Shown here: positions 27,263 through 39,600 of the stretch, piece after piece
How the letters are laid out: the number at the start of each line of letters is the position of its first letter
Numbering within the stretch: the first letter of the stretch is position 1
From: Cyrtodaria siliqua
Lineage: Eukaryota; Mollusca; Bivalvia; Adapedonta; Hiatellidae
Length of the DNA: 64,000 bases
Assembly: GCA_037043455.1 (NCBI GenBank)
Contig: JAWPHD010011004.1
Location: 23,714 to 87,713, forward strand
Direction of reading: 5' to 3'
Notes under the pieces: generated by a model
The model's input: only the letters and a program-made list of their open reading frames with translations
Database searches by the model: none
Told to the model about the DNA's origin: nothing
Made by a program: the position numbers and the translations under genes

Positions 27263-28300
27263 TATTCAAAACGAATGAGGAATGAGGAACACGTTCAGAT
27301 TAAAAGTATTTTTAAATAGTGTATGCTTCCAAAATGGATCTGAATCCATTTAATACATTTTAAAAGAAACATCCATTCTGATTACATGAACACTGTATTC
27401 ATAATTTGATAGAGCATGATGTATCATCCAAAAAACTGACCAATCAGTGACCAGAAATAAGACATAATAATACATTCTGGTAGGTGATAAATTCGGTCTT
27501 TATCCCTGATGTTCAACCAAGTTTACTTAAATGAAGGTATTTACAGTGTGATTATTTTGAAACCCTGCATATTTCATACACACTTTTATTTAAATTGATT
27601 CAAACTATGCATAATTCTCCCATCGGCAACCACGTTGGTTAACTTTGGGTTACCAATAGTTACATTTGGTACCAACGAGGCCACTGATACTATCTCAGGT
27701 GTAGAGATGCGGGAAGCTTGGTTACCAATGTTCTAAGTCGCGGGAAGATTGGTAACAAAAGTTATGATGGGTCCAGGGTCATGTTCCCCCAACGTTTTTT
27801 TGTAAAATTTAGCTATGTAATAGTGCATTTTGGCATATATCTGACAGAACATTGTGTGATATTTGAACAAATTTGATATTAAATTAACATTTGACAAAGT
27901 TGAATTTCCTACGCTACAAAATAAAATAAGAAACACGTGTTGACCATTAACCCCCACCTCCCCTCCGGCTTCAGATTTTATTGCATTTTTAGACTTTCCT
28001 TTTTTTCATAGGCCCGGGCCTATATGGCCTGATAGTAGCTACGCCGATGGTTACCGAGAGTGCTTTCGGTAACCAATGGGAGAACCCTGAACGCACCCAT
28101 TATTAAACTCGTGCTTAGAACACTTTTCACCATGTAAATATGGAATAAACTATTCTACAGGACAATACATACAAATATGATACTCACGATTTTTAAAAGT
28201 TTAAGATTATTTGTGGTAAGTTGACGAGTAAAGATTCTGAGACTCACAATTTTAGAAAACCGAGGGTTTTTGTAAAAAAAAGGTATAGTAAAATACTTGA
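27263..28300. other. Dispersed repeat with a TIR element inside
   Basis: 27270-27420 and 28110-28290 match 35390-35740 piece by piece (AACACGTTCAG, ATGCTTCCAAAATGGAT, GGACAATACATACA). The second location is the intron just before exon d of the 307-aa protein gene. Between the two pieces lies an insertion whose ends TTCTCCCATCGGCAACC (27615-27631) and GGTAACCAATGGGAGAA (28068-28084) are inverted repeats (14 of 17). Several GGTTACC motifs occur inside. Confidence 0.6.
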
Positions 28301-28397
28301 ATACTCAGCTTATCTCTGGAGTAGTCAGTGATGATAGCTTGTCTCTGATGTCATTCACATATAAAAGGATAATGAGAGGGCGAGTAACAGAATACCG

Positions 28398-29956
28398 TGT
28401 TACCTATATGTTTACAAATCTTGATGAGAAACTGTCGCATTTAGAACCATCACAGAGACATGAGCTGAAACAAAAAATTAATACATGAATATGAGCACTT
28501 ATTTTCGGAGGTTCCAACACAAACTGACAAAATTTACCATGATGTCGATGTTGGAAATTCTACTCCAATTAAACAGCACAATATCTCAAAGAAGAAATTC
28601 AGTACTTATTGGACAATGATTTCATTGACCCAAGTAAAAGTGAGTTCACCATGTATTTTTGTGGCGAAACCAGATAGTACATTATGGATGTGTACTGACT
28701 ATAGAAAAGTCAGCAGTGTCGCAAAAACTGATTCATTTCCAATTCCAAGAATTGATGACAGTATTGACAAAATTGGAAATGCAAAATATTTTACAAAATT
28801 GGTATTTAAAAGGATTTTGGCAAGTTCCTCTCACAGAAAGTTTCAATATAAAGTTATGCCATTTGGAATGAAAAAATTTCCAGCAACGTTTCAACGTCTC
28901 ATCAATAAGTTAATCCCCGGTTTAGATGGATGTGACACGTTCAACGATGATGCGATCATTTACAACAACACATGGGAAGACGATTTACAGACCATTAGAA
29001 GTTTCTTCGATTGTCTTACTGATGCGAATTTGACCGTCATCCTGTACAAAAGTGAATTTTGTAGCGCAGTTGTATTGAGGCTAAGGCCTAAAAAAAAAAA
29101 TTGTGTGGTTCGGGTCACCCGACCCTACATACGAATACCCGCCGACCCTGACGTTTTTTTGGTCCATTTCGAAAAAAAATAAATAAAAAAATAATTAATA
29201 ATAATTCAGTGCATCTTCTTTGCGTTCATAAAAAACAATCCTTAACAAAAAAAAAAAAAAAAAAAATCCGACCTACCCTACCTACCAATTTTGAACATGT
29301 TACCAGAACCTCACTATTTTTTTTTTTAGGCCTAAGGTCAAGGCTATTTCTGAGTTTCCTGTACCGACTTGTAAAAAGCAACTGATGTGTTTTCTCGGCA
29401 TGGCTGGTTATTATAGAAAATTTTTGTCATAACTTTTCAGTCATTGCTAAACCTTCGACAAATTTATTGAGTAAAAGAAATTTATTAATTTGTTTGGACC
29501 GAAAAATGCCAACAGTCATTTGACAAATTAAAAGCCATACTGATGAGTGCACCAGTGCTTTCTGCACTAAATTTCGAATTTAAATTAAAGTAAACAGTTG
29601 ATGCTAGCCACATTGGTGCTGGAGCAGTTCTGCAAGAAGACACAATGCTGTTGATCATCCAGTTTGTTACTTTTCGAAAAAGTTCAACAAGCATCAGAAA
29701 ACTTATTCAACTATTGATAAAGAGTGTCTTTCACTCATTTTGGCATTACAACATTTTGAAGTGTATTTAACTTTATCTATTTTGCCAATAGTTGTCTTCA
29801 GTGATCACAATCCACTCATATTCATAAATAAAATGAAAGACAAAAATCAAAGATTGATGAGGTGGAGTTTGATGTTGCAAGAGTAGGTATGATATGGAGA
29901 TAAAACCTGTCGGAGGGAAAGATAATTTAATTGCATATTGGCTATCTCGTGTTTAA
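28398..29956 (+). pseudogene. Gypsy-type retrotransposon pol, broken
   Basis: RT and RNase H signatures appear in order on the plus strand: LEPSQRHELKQ near 28440, MCTDYRKV and FPIPRIDDSIDKIGNAKYF near 28690-28790, YKVMPFGMKKFPATFQRLIN near 28850, FLGMAGYYRKF near 29395, then a VDASHIGAG RNase H core and SDHNPLIF, ending at LSRV-stop near 29956. The usual YxDD box is altered (NDDAIIY), and many stops and frameshifts occur. A 248-bp TIR element interrupts it. No gag or integrase is recognised. TGTTACCTATATGTTTACA at 28398-28416 recurs at 30167, so an LTR start appears fused directly to pol by an internal deletion. Confidence 0.85.
29085..29332. mobile_element. Harbinger-type MITE nested in the Gypsy pol
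   Basis: A 248-bp element has ends GGCCTAAAAAAAAAAATTGTG and, inverted, GGCCTAAAAAAAAAAATAGTG, with about 31 bp of TIR at four mismatches. It is flanked by TAA at 29082-29084 and 29333-29335. The GGCC ends and 3-bp TAA duplication fit PIF/Harbinger. Gypsy pol resumes directly after it. Confidence 0.85.
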
Positions 29957-30154
29957 GATACTTGTGTATATTTAAACAAGTGTAATTTAATATATGTGTT
30001 AACCCTTGTTGATTTTGAAAATAAAAAAAACATGTCATGTTGTAATATATGTTTTGACATATATGTGTTGAAATTGAAATATTATTGCATTATTGCATTG
30101 CTTATTACATGCCATTCAAAAGAATGCTTTATTACATAAATCATTCTCTTTCTT

Positions 30155-30232
30155 TAAGGGGGAAGGTGTTACCTATATGTTTACATGTATTGTTGCATGT
30201 GGTTCGGAGTGTACATTCATTGTTCATTGTTG
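30155..30232 (+). mobile_element. Polypurine tract and start of a 3' LTR
   Basis: AAGGGGGAAGG at about 30156-30166 sits directly before TGTTACCTATATGTTTACA, the same 19 bases seen at 28398. A purine tract followed by TG is the standard start of a 3' LTR. The LTR's end is not identifiable because the sequence runs into a tandem repeat. Confidence 0.7.
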
Positions 30233-30529
30233 CTACACAGAGTCTGTCTCTTTTAGTCTGAGTCAGAGTTTATCTACACAGGGTCTGTCTCTTTGTGTCT
30301 TAGTCTGAGTTTATCTACACATAGTCTGTCTTTTTAATCTGAGTCAGAGTTTATCTACACAGAGTCTGTGTCTTTTAGTCTGAGTCTGAGTTTATCTACA
30401 CAGAGTCTGTGTCTTTTAGTCTGAGTCAGAGTTTATCTATACACAGTCTGTCTCTTAGTTCGAGTCTGAGTTTATCTACACAGAGTCTGTCTCTTTTAGT
30501 CTGAGTCTGAGTTTATCTACACAGAGTCT
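30233..30529. repeat. Minisatellite of about 45-50 bp next to a splice acceptor
   Basis: Six to seven units read roughly ACACAGAGTCTGTCTCTTTTAG then TCTGAGTCTGAGTTTATCT. Each unit contains CTCTTTTAG, which resembles a 3' splice site. The last, truncated unit (CACAGAGTCTCTTTTCAG) is the actual acceptor of the first coding exon of the 307-aa protein gene. Confidence 0.85.
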
Positions 30530-30537
30530 CTTTTCAG

Positions 30538-30624
30538 GGGCAAGAAGTGTCTGGAACAACATGTTTGCTGGTTTAACTGGCTGGTTTTCTTCCAGTGTGA
30601 GTAGTAGAAAAAAGAAACTCTGGC
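30538..30624 (+). CDS. 307-aa protein gene, exon a with start codon
   Basis: The acceptor is TCTCTTTTCAG at 30537 and the donor is GGC|GTAAGT. The frame is also open upstream of the ATG within the exon (ARSVWNN), so a longer N-terminus from an earlier exon is possible. The ATG at 30561 is chosen because no upstream coding exon is visible. Confidence 0.75.
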
Positions 30625-33600
30625 GTAAGTACAATTGTAATCTACATGCTAAAAAAGTAGTAAATTCAGTCCCACAAAATGGTACTTTTTTTCTTGAACA
30701 CATCTTGATTCTATTTAGTAAATATTCAATAATGGTATTTGTTTAATGTTTGTCAACGTAATTATTTTGTGTTTTATAAGGTAAAAGTTATGGCTACCGT
30801 AATGCATGTTTAAAGTTAAATCGTGCAACCTGTTTTCTCACTTACCTGCTATTCCAGGGGACAATGGTGGGAAGGAAGCTCCTGTGGATGAGGCACAGTT
30901 TGTCTTCAGTCAGGATGCTGCCAGCCAAGATACTGAGAGGTATGAAAATGGGCGAAGTTTTAATACAGTTTACCATTTTTCCCTTAATAGAAGCACGCCC
31001 CCTCCACATACATACCCACTTCTGCCCAACACCTTTTTTTTTAAAATATATTTTTGATCGTTTGTATGAAAAAATCAATGAAAAAAATAAAAATTGAATA
31101 TATATTCAATCTTTTGTATTTTATAATCCTAATGAAAAAAGGATCAAGACAAAGTGAGCTATTGCAATCATTTTTCGTCCGTCGTCTGTCCATCGACAAT
31201 AATTATTGTAAACGACATCTCGTGTCAATTTTGACCAAACTTCACATGCATGATCTTTATGTCAGTGTTTTTTCAAATTTGTTAAAATTAGGTCCATCCA
31301 AGATGGCAGCCATTATCATAAAAGGTGGAAACCTTAACAAATCTTCTTCTCATAAACGGCTGAACAGTTTTTGGCAGTTTTTCTTAATTAATAAATGCCA
31401 ACACCTAGGCTATAAAATTTATTCAAATGAAGTCTCAGGGATCAAAAAGATTACATGAGCTTATGTTCCTCTATTGAGTTTGTTCAAATGATGACCCTCT
31501 GGTCAAATCTGGCCCCACCCCTGGGGCCTCAGTTTTATATTCTAAAGTTATAAAGGAGAATCTTTAAACAATTCTTTTTCGCTGAAACTACAGGAGCCAG
31601 AGGTTTAATATTTTGCTTTTACTATAAGCTTATGGTCCTCTACCAAGTTTGTTCAAATGACAACCCTGGGTTCAAACATAGACTTATATAGGGGATAACT
31701 TAAAGGGGATAACTCTTCTCTGAAACCACAAGGTATAGAGCTCTCGTATATTGCATGTACAGCATAAGGCTATGGTCCTTTACCAAGTTTGTTCAGATGG
31801 TGATCCTGGGATCAAATCTGGCCCCACCCCAGGGATGACAGTTTTACATAGAGTTATATAAGAGAATCTTTAAAAAAACCATTTCTCTTCTGGAACTACA
31901 AGAGCCAGATGTTTAATTTTATTCATTTAGCATTTATAAGCTTATGGTCGTCTACCATGTTTGTTCAAATGGTGATCCTGGGGGTCAAATCTTGCCCGCC
32001 ACAGAGTCACAGTTTTACATAGAATTATATAGGAGAATCTTCAAATTTGCTTCTGTGAAACTACAAGAGCTTAAATTGAGGTCTAAAATTTTGCAACACT
32101 GGGGTCAAATTGGCCTGCCCCAGAGGGTTACATGTTTTATATGAAAAAGTTGCACAACCATTTAGTTCTACCAAATGACCTCCCATTTCAAAATCACTTA
32201 CTGAATGCATCATGGGATTTACTTTTGGGGCTCACTTATTTTGGGCCACTCCCAGGATTTTTTTCTCCAAAAGGTCCGATATTTTGCATACAGCATTATG
32301 TTATGGTGCTACTAAAGTTGTACTAATAGTAACACTGTAAATACTGACCAGGCGTCAGATGATGTTATATAGCAATTTACAAAACCTTCTTCTGTAAATA
32401 AAATAACTACCTTATTCCAGTAGAGCATCCACATGCCATCTGGAGCCTCTTGTTATTACTTGGATTTTCTCAAACATTTTCGAATGGATTGTTCCGAAAC
32501 TTTATATGCACAAAACAACTGTTGACCTTATGCCCCCTCTACATCACATATTGTTGATTGCCTAATTTGTTATAGAATTATGGACCTTCGTTTTACTTAA
32601 ATATGAAATAAGCTGGAGGTATTCCTCACCTTCATTGAAGTTCTGGCCTCTTCTACCTACCTCAACTGATATTTACACTTAGAATAATCTTGCACCAGAA
32701 TAGTCTTGCATCAAGACCTCCATAAACCTAATCTTTAACTCTACACTGTGTCAGGTGAGCGCTTTGAGGCCCCTGGGCCTCTTGTTTTTTTATAAATTTT
32801 ATAAGAGTGCCCCCTTTGCATGTTGCATTAACACAGATGATCTCTTCATATATGTGCATTTTAATTTAAAGAAACTAACCTGCCAAATAATGGCACAATA
32901 ACAAAACCGTTTATCAAAATTCTATCCAGGTGTTCAGGTCATATAATTATGTATGTGCTGATAAAAACTAGGGTTTTAGTCACAAGTTCTTAAAATACCC
33001 TAGACATGAAAGTCATGGCTGTTATGGTAGTATGTACCTGCCATAGATCCATGATTCCTTGTGTTATAATTATCAGTTTGACCCCGTACCAACCCCATTA
33101 CGCACTTTTCCGAGGAGGTTTCTGACGACATCAGGCAATGCCAGCATAAACAACTGCCGTATTTCAATAGAGAACAAACCTTAAATACCACACGTGCATG
33201 CATAAATCTCACCAAAGAGAAGAATGAAATGCCGATATATTAGGTTTTCGTAAGCCACAGTTAATTTCAGAAATGGTCATTGCTTACGTTCGAAATAAGC
33301 TCGTTCTCGTGTGAAGTCTTGTTCCGTATTTGCGACCTTAACCCCGCCCTACTCGCACACCTGACACTTTCCGGTTAACATTCTTTTTATGCTGCCCATA
33401 AAATTGCCGCTTTGTCCATCCGTCCGTCCGTCACACTTTCTTGTCATGAGCATATTTTTCAAAACTACTGATGGGACTGTAATGAAACTTCACACAATGA
33501 TAGAGTGTAACAATGCAAAAATCCACTCTGTCATCATTCAAATTAGAGTTTTTCCCTTTGTAATTTATACTTACAATTTTTTGTCCGGAGCATATCTTCA

Positions 33601-36600
33601 AAACTACTAAGGGACGGCAATGAAACTTCACACAGTGATAGAGGACAATGAGAGGAAATGCAGATTGAAAAAACTAAAAAACTCTATCATCATTCAAATG
33701 AGAGTTATTGCCCTTTGTAATTTTATACTTAGATTTTTTATCTGGAGCATAAACTTCTAATGGAACGGCAAATCGAAAAACTGCTGGGTGATACAAGGCC
33801 ATAAGATAAGTTGAGGATACATTTCGGAGAGCATCCAGCGGTTCTACCGATTTTCTTGTTTGTATCAGTTGTGGGCGGGTTTAAGTTTCCAAATACGGAA
33901 TGATATGGAACAAAACAGTGTGAGATATTTGGAAAGGTAAACATTCCAGAAAAAAAAGTCGACATCTGTACAAAAAATGCCTAGATCAACGAGATATTCT
34001 TCTTTTTGGTGAGTTTTATGCATGCACGCATGGTATTTAAGGTTTACTCTATTGAAATAAGGCGATTGTTTACGCAGGCATTGCTTGGTTTCTTCAGAAA
34101 AAAGTATGAAAGGAGAAATTTGGGTATCGTCGAACACGATAAATACAAAAAATATTGCAGTCTCTGTTTGGTGGAAAGTGCTTGCTACCGTTCATGCCCT
34201 CTATCGCTGGGTTGAGCGGAACTCAATATTTAAAATGCCAATACGTGTAGTGCAGAAATTTGAGTCATGCCGAAGATGGTATGCATATGACGGTGAACAT
34301 TGAACCTTTAATGCGGTATTTTCACACAATTCCATATGCCAGTGGCATATGGTCCCAGTTTCTAACAAAACACTTTGCCCTAAACGAGAAAACAATAGGC
34401 GAAATAAACAAAGTGGAATTTAGCTGGGAGCAGAGGTTATGAAGCTTGCATATCACAGGTAACAGTCAAAAGACTAAATTAAAAAGCAGGCAACATAACC
34501 TAAATAAAGGGTGATTAAACAATACTCAAAACCTTTAACATGTTTAAATGCTGGAGTAGTGGAACCACCTATTCGAAATTCAAGTAAGAAACCAAAAGTA
34601 TTTGAGAATGTACCACTGATATCTGCAATTATTGGGCTCAGTGATCTCCAAAGAAACCTCCCTTGATGGGGTCGACCCTGATATCTACCTATTCTATAAA
34701 GGATGGCATATAATATATATACCTCGGCAGTAAGTTTAGAAACGGTGTACATAATTATGTTGTAAACAAATTGGCTATTGTTGGCGGGATAGAGATTTTA
34801 AAACAGTTAACAACTAAAACAGTGGCCTTTTATAGAGGGTGGTCTCTTAATACAGGTGGATGGTCTTTCAAGCTGGTTTGACTTCTGTTTCTTCCTACAG
34901 GATATTTGAGAGCGACGCTTACTTGGATGAACATCTAGCTGTATTCCATGCCAACTATATCAATGAATGTGTCAAACAAAAAGATGTGAAGAAAGGCATC
35001 CTGGGAAAGTACTTCCTTCCTCCTAGTGATGTACAAGCGAGTAAGGCCCTTATATTTTTAACTTTCTTGCCTTTCACTGCTGTGAGTTTCGAAGCCCACC
35101 GCGCTCAAAAATTTGTCATCTTCAAGGATAGTTCTAGTTTGTAATCGGCTCACATCTGTGTGATCTAAAATCTCTTGTGTTATGTTTCCCTGTTTTTTAA
35201 CGAAACAATTCAGATAAGGTCTTTCTTAAGCATTAGTGAGCTCAAGTAATTTTAGCAAAATTAATTCGCCACTAATGAGATTTGATGCTTAGCGTGTTAC
35301 CTATTGAGTTATAATTTTGATCGTTAGAAGCAAATATAACATGGACAGAGCTGAAGGTAATTTTTGACTGCAATGAGGATTTACTCATCAGATTCAATAT
35401 GAATGAGTAACAAGTAACACGTTCAGAGTAAAAAAACATTTTTAAATAGTTCATGCTTCCAAAATGGATGTGTATCCATTTAACATGTTTAATACATTTT
35501 AAAACAAACAACCATTCTGAATAAATGGATGTTAAATAAAACGAAACACTGTATGACCTTTGTTCTTAATATTAGACCCATGCTTATATAGAACATGTTA
35601 CATCATGTAAAAATGGAATAAACTGTTCCGCAGGACAATACATACACATATAATACTCATGATTGTTTAAAAGTTTCACTATTTGTAGCATTAAGTTGAT
35701 GGTCAGGATACTCATAATTTAAAAAAAAAAGTGTAAATAAAATTAGTATGAATACAATTCCCAAAATGTACTTTCAGTTGCCAGAAAACAGATGCAGTAC
35801 CGCTGGGACTTCGATGGTAACACGTCAGATGGACATTCCGAGCACACTGATGTAAGCATACTGCAGAGATGGAAGGTTTCTGAAAGAAGCTGAATCATCT
35901 TTTAAGTTTATAACTTCAGTATACAAATTTTTCTACGGTTACAAGTTTTAAATGTAACGAGAAAGGAAGCAAAACAAGCAACACAAAAATATTAACAAAT
36001 TTATTTACATAAAATATTTACTTCCAGTTTTTCATTAATGTCCAATTTTATTAATTAAGTACAAATACAATTATCCAATGTTCCTTTAATTTACATTAGA
36101 AAGTGTCTCTTCAATCCAAAACAGTAAGTGTCTCTTTAATCCAAAACAGTGTCTCTTTAATCCAAAACAGTTAGAGTGTCTTTAATACAAATTAATTTCC
36201 AATATTTTCGGTTGAGTCCAAATATCCAATAATTATTTCACTGTTATTTTGAATGAGCACAATAATAAGTAAATCCTCTCACAAATATATTTTATGTTTT
36301 TAAAGCATTCAGTTCAAAATTAACGTTTTACTGAATACTAATCTTCCGAACTGAACTGCTGAGCTTACCTATAAGCGTTTATTTATCCTCGCTGTATTGC
36401 ACTAAGCATTTTAGCGAGCAGACCTAGGTTTAAAGTCTCATCTGAAGGACTGGTAAGGTAGGAAATACTTTTGAAATATTTCAATAATTAACCCAAATTC
36501 GGTCCTGGCTGGGATTGAACGCGCGATCCCTGGGTTACTAAGCCGCAATGCTAACCATTACACCACGGCGCTACCTGAACTGCTGAGCTGCTCCCAGAGT

Positions 36601-39600
36601 CCGTTTATATTCTGCCAAAGGTTGTTCCAAAAGCCTCCCCACCAAAATCCAATGAGAACAGTCCAAACTTCATCACAAATGAATTTGCACAAACAACTTG
36701 CACAAATGGTAAACATGCTCACATCCATTCCAACTGCAATGCAACATGTAAACATTTGGTTACCGGGCAAAGAATAGGGCCACTGCAGATGCCGTTGGAG
36801 GGGAAGGCAGAGGGGTAGAACCCCCCCACCACCCAAATTCATGTTCATTGTATCATTTTTTGTTCATGCTCATTAAAGGTCTTCATCATGACCCCTGCAT
36901 TGTTTCAGGTGCCATCTCGCTCATATCACTAGAGCAGTGGCAGAAAAACTATAACGTGGCTCTAGCGTAAATGGAGTGTCTACAATAGAATTTGCAGCAA
37001 CTCTGCAGTTCAGGGTGAGAAGGTTCTAGGCCCATTCTCCATATTTTATCTCGATGTACATGGAGGATGAGCCTGGCATGTCCATTCTTGTTAGGCGCCA
37101 TATAACCTTTCATGTGATGGTGCGCCTTAAAAGCCCAATTCAATTATCTGATTGGTTGAATTTTGTTGACGATTAATTTAACTACTAGTGAGGGAACAGT
37201 TTTTACCGTTTGTATAGCTCATAGGATGAGGGGGGCAATTAGCTTTATTGGTTAAGGTTTTTCATTATTTCCATTTATAAGTTTGCTATAGCCATATACT
37301 CTTCAAACTTCATATACACACAGATACCGTATTTCCCCTAATAGAAGTGCCACTCCCCACCTCCCACCCTCCAACCCCTTCAAAATTCAATCCATTTTTG
37401 ATCTTTTGTATCCAATATTTTTTACCAGGTTTTCCTTTGGAAAAGCCTGGTTATTAGATTACCCTATGTCGTTTGGCAGTGGGGTGGGGGAGGTTGGGGG
37501 TCAGACTATTGGTTTTCGCTTAATAACTTTTGTTAGGAATGAGGTATTGCGACGAAACTTGTAGTGTAGGTAGTTTGTTATGGAATGGAAGCTATGGATG
37601 GTATTTGAGGTCAATTGGGTCAAGGTCGCTTTACTGAAAATAGAAAATGGTTTCCATATAAGTTACCTACAAAGCAAGTTTCGTTCCAATAGCTCATACC
37701 TAACTAGAAGTTATTAAGCAGAAACAATTTTCTATTTTCAGTATAGCGTCCTTGACCCAAGTGACCTCAAATGAAAGTTTGTAGAAAGCTTATGGAAAAT
37801 CTAGTGTTCGTGGATTGCCACGTTTGTTATTATTATTTGTTAATGCTCCCCAAAAATTTCAGCGGAGCATATAGTTGCCGCTTTAGCCTTCCATTCGTCC
37901 ACACTTTCTTGTCCGGAGCATAACTTCAAAACTACTGATGAGACTGCAATGAAACTTCACACAATGATAGAGGGCAGTGAGAGGATGTGCAGAGTGCAAG
38001 AACCATAACTCTTTCTTCATTCAGTTTTAGAGTTATTACCCTTTGTAATTTTAAATTTATAATTCTTGTCATGAGCCTAACTTGAAAACTACTAATCGGA
38101 CTGCAATGAAACTTCACTCAGTGATAAAAGGCAATGAGACAAAGTGCAGAGCACAATAACCAAAACTCTTTCTTCGTTCCAATTAGAGTTTTTGTCCTTT
38201 GGAATGTTATGCTATAATTCTTGTCCGGAGCATAACTCAGCAACTACTAATGGGACTGCAATGAAACTTCACACAATGATAAAGGGCAATGAGAGAAAGT
38301 GCAGAGCACTAGTACCATAACTCCATCTTCATTCACAGTAAGAGTTATTGCTCTTTGAAAGCTTATACTTACAATTCTTGTCCAGAGCATAACTCAAAAA
38401 ATACTAATGGAACTGCAGATTGAATACTGCTGCATGTTAAACAGTCATACAATAAGTTGAGGATACATTTCGGGCAGCAGGGCTTTTTTACCTTTTGTAA
38501 CAAGAGGCCTGTAAAGGGCCTCTTCCCAATAGAAAATGTGATCTTTCCCAATCAGAAGGCTGCTATCATTCAGAATGTGAGAAAAAGTGTGAGAAAAAGC
38601 ATAAATTCTGCAATGTTTTTTTGTCTGTTAAGTTCAGTTACTGAAAATTAGTAATTATAATAACTAATGGACGAGAATATAAAGCATAGTGTTTTCATAT
38701 TTACTTAATTTACTTAATTTATGAAATCTTACATATTTCCCAAAATTAGAAATATGCGTAATTGTTTTTCCTAAAAATGGACAGACCTGGACCTCTTCCC
38801 AAGATTATGGGAAAAGGCCCTGGGGAGCATCCATTGGTTCTACCGATTTTCTTGTTTAATTATAAAAGCACCCCTTTGCATTTTGCATAGCGCCTGGGTA
38901 ATCCTAGTAGGAGAAATATGGTACATCTACATGAGTACACATTCCAGACAAAACAACTGTTCTGTAGCATATGATTCTCTTGGTAAGGCCCCCCGTTGTG
39001 GTTACTGGGTGTAGAATATGACCACTGTAAATCCCGCTCGAGGCAGAAAATCTGTTTTGAAAATTGTGGAATGTCACGTCCCCATGTCCCTTGTTTAAAA
39101 TGATAGTTTTGTTTATTTCAGTCTGAAGATGAAATGTCCGCTCCACAACCTAAATCGTGGAATATCCCCATGTTCCTTGGTTAAAGTGATAATTTTGTTT
39201 AATTCAGTCTGAAGATGAAATGTCCGCTCCACAACCTACAAAAGACAGGACCGAAATAGAAAGAGGTGGCTCCAAAACAATCAGCAAACAGGATGACTCG
39301 AGTGTCAGACCTACTACTTCAAGACGTCAGTCAAAAACCCAAACTTTCAACACACCTGAACCAGGGACTAGTGGACTGCAAAATAAAAACAAATCAAGCT
39401 CCATGCAAACTAGGTCACCAGTGAAAGAAGGACATAGAGACAGTGTAAAGCGAAAACATGTGGACTCCAGTGAATTAGTGAGAAAAGAAAGCGTTGTTAC
39501 TACGAGTGAAAAGGAAGTTGAGGGATCTCCTCGAAAAAGACAAATCAAAGAAACTAATTTAGCTAAAAATGAAAGTCAACTACAGACATTATCTAAAGAC

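Noticed and set aside
36500..36574. Possible tRNA gene
   Set aside because: The tRNA-like A and B boxes belong to a SINE with 15-bp target duplication; the cloverleaf is degenerate and followed by a SINE body.
39122..39184. Alternative start of exon e as the main form
   Set aside because: It reads into TAA after 20 codons, while the downstream acceptor gives a long frame that fits the last exon.
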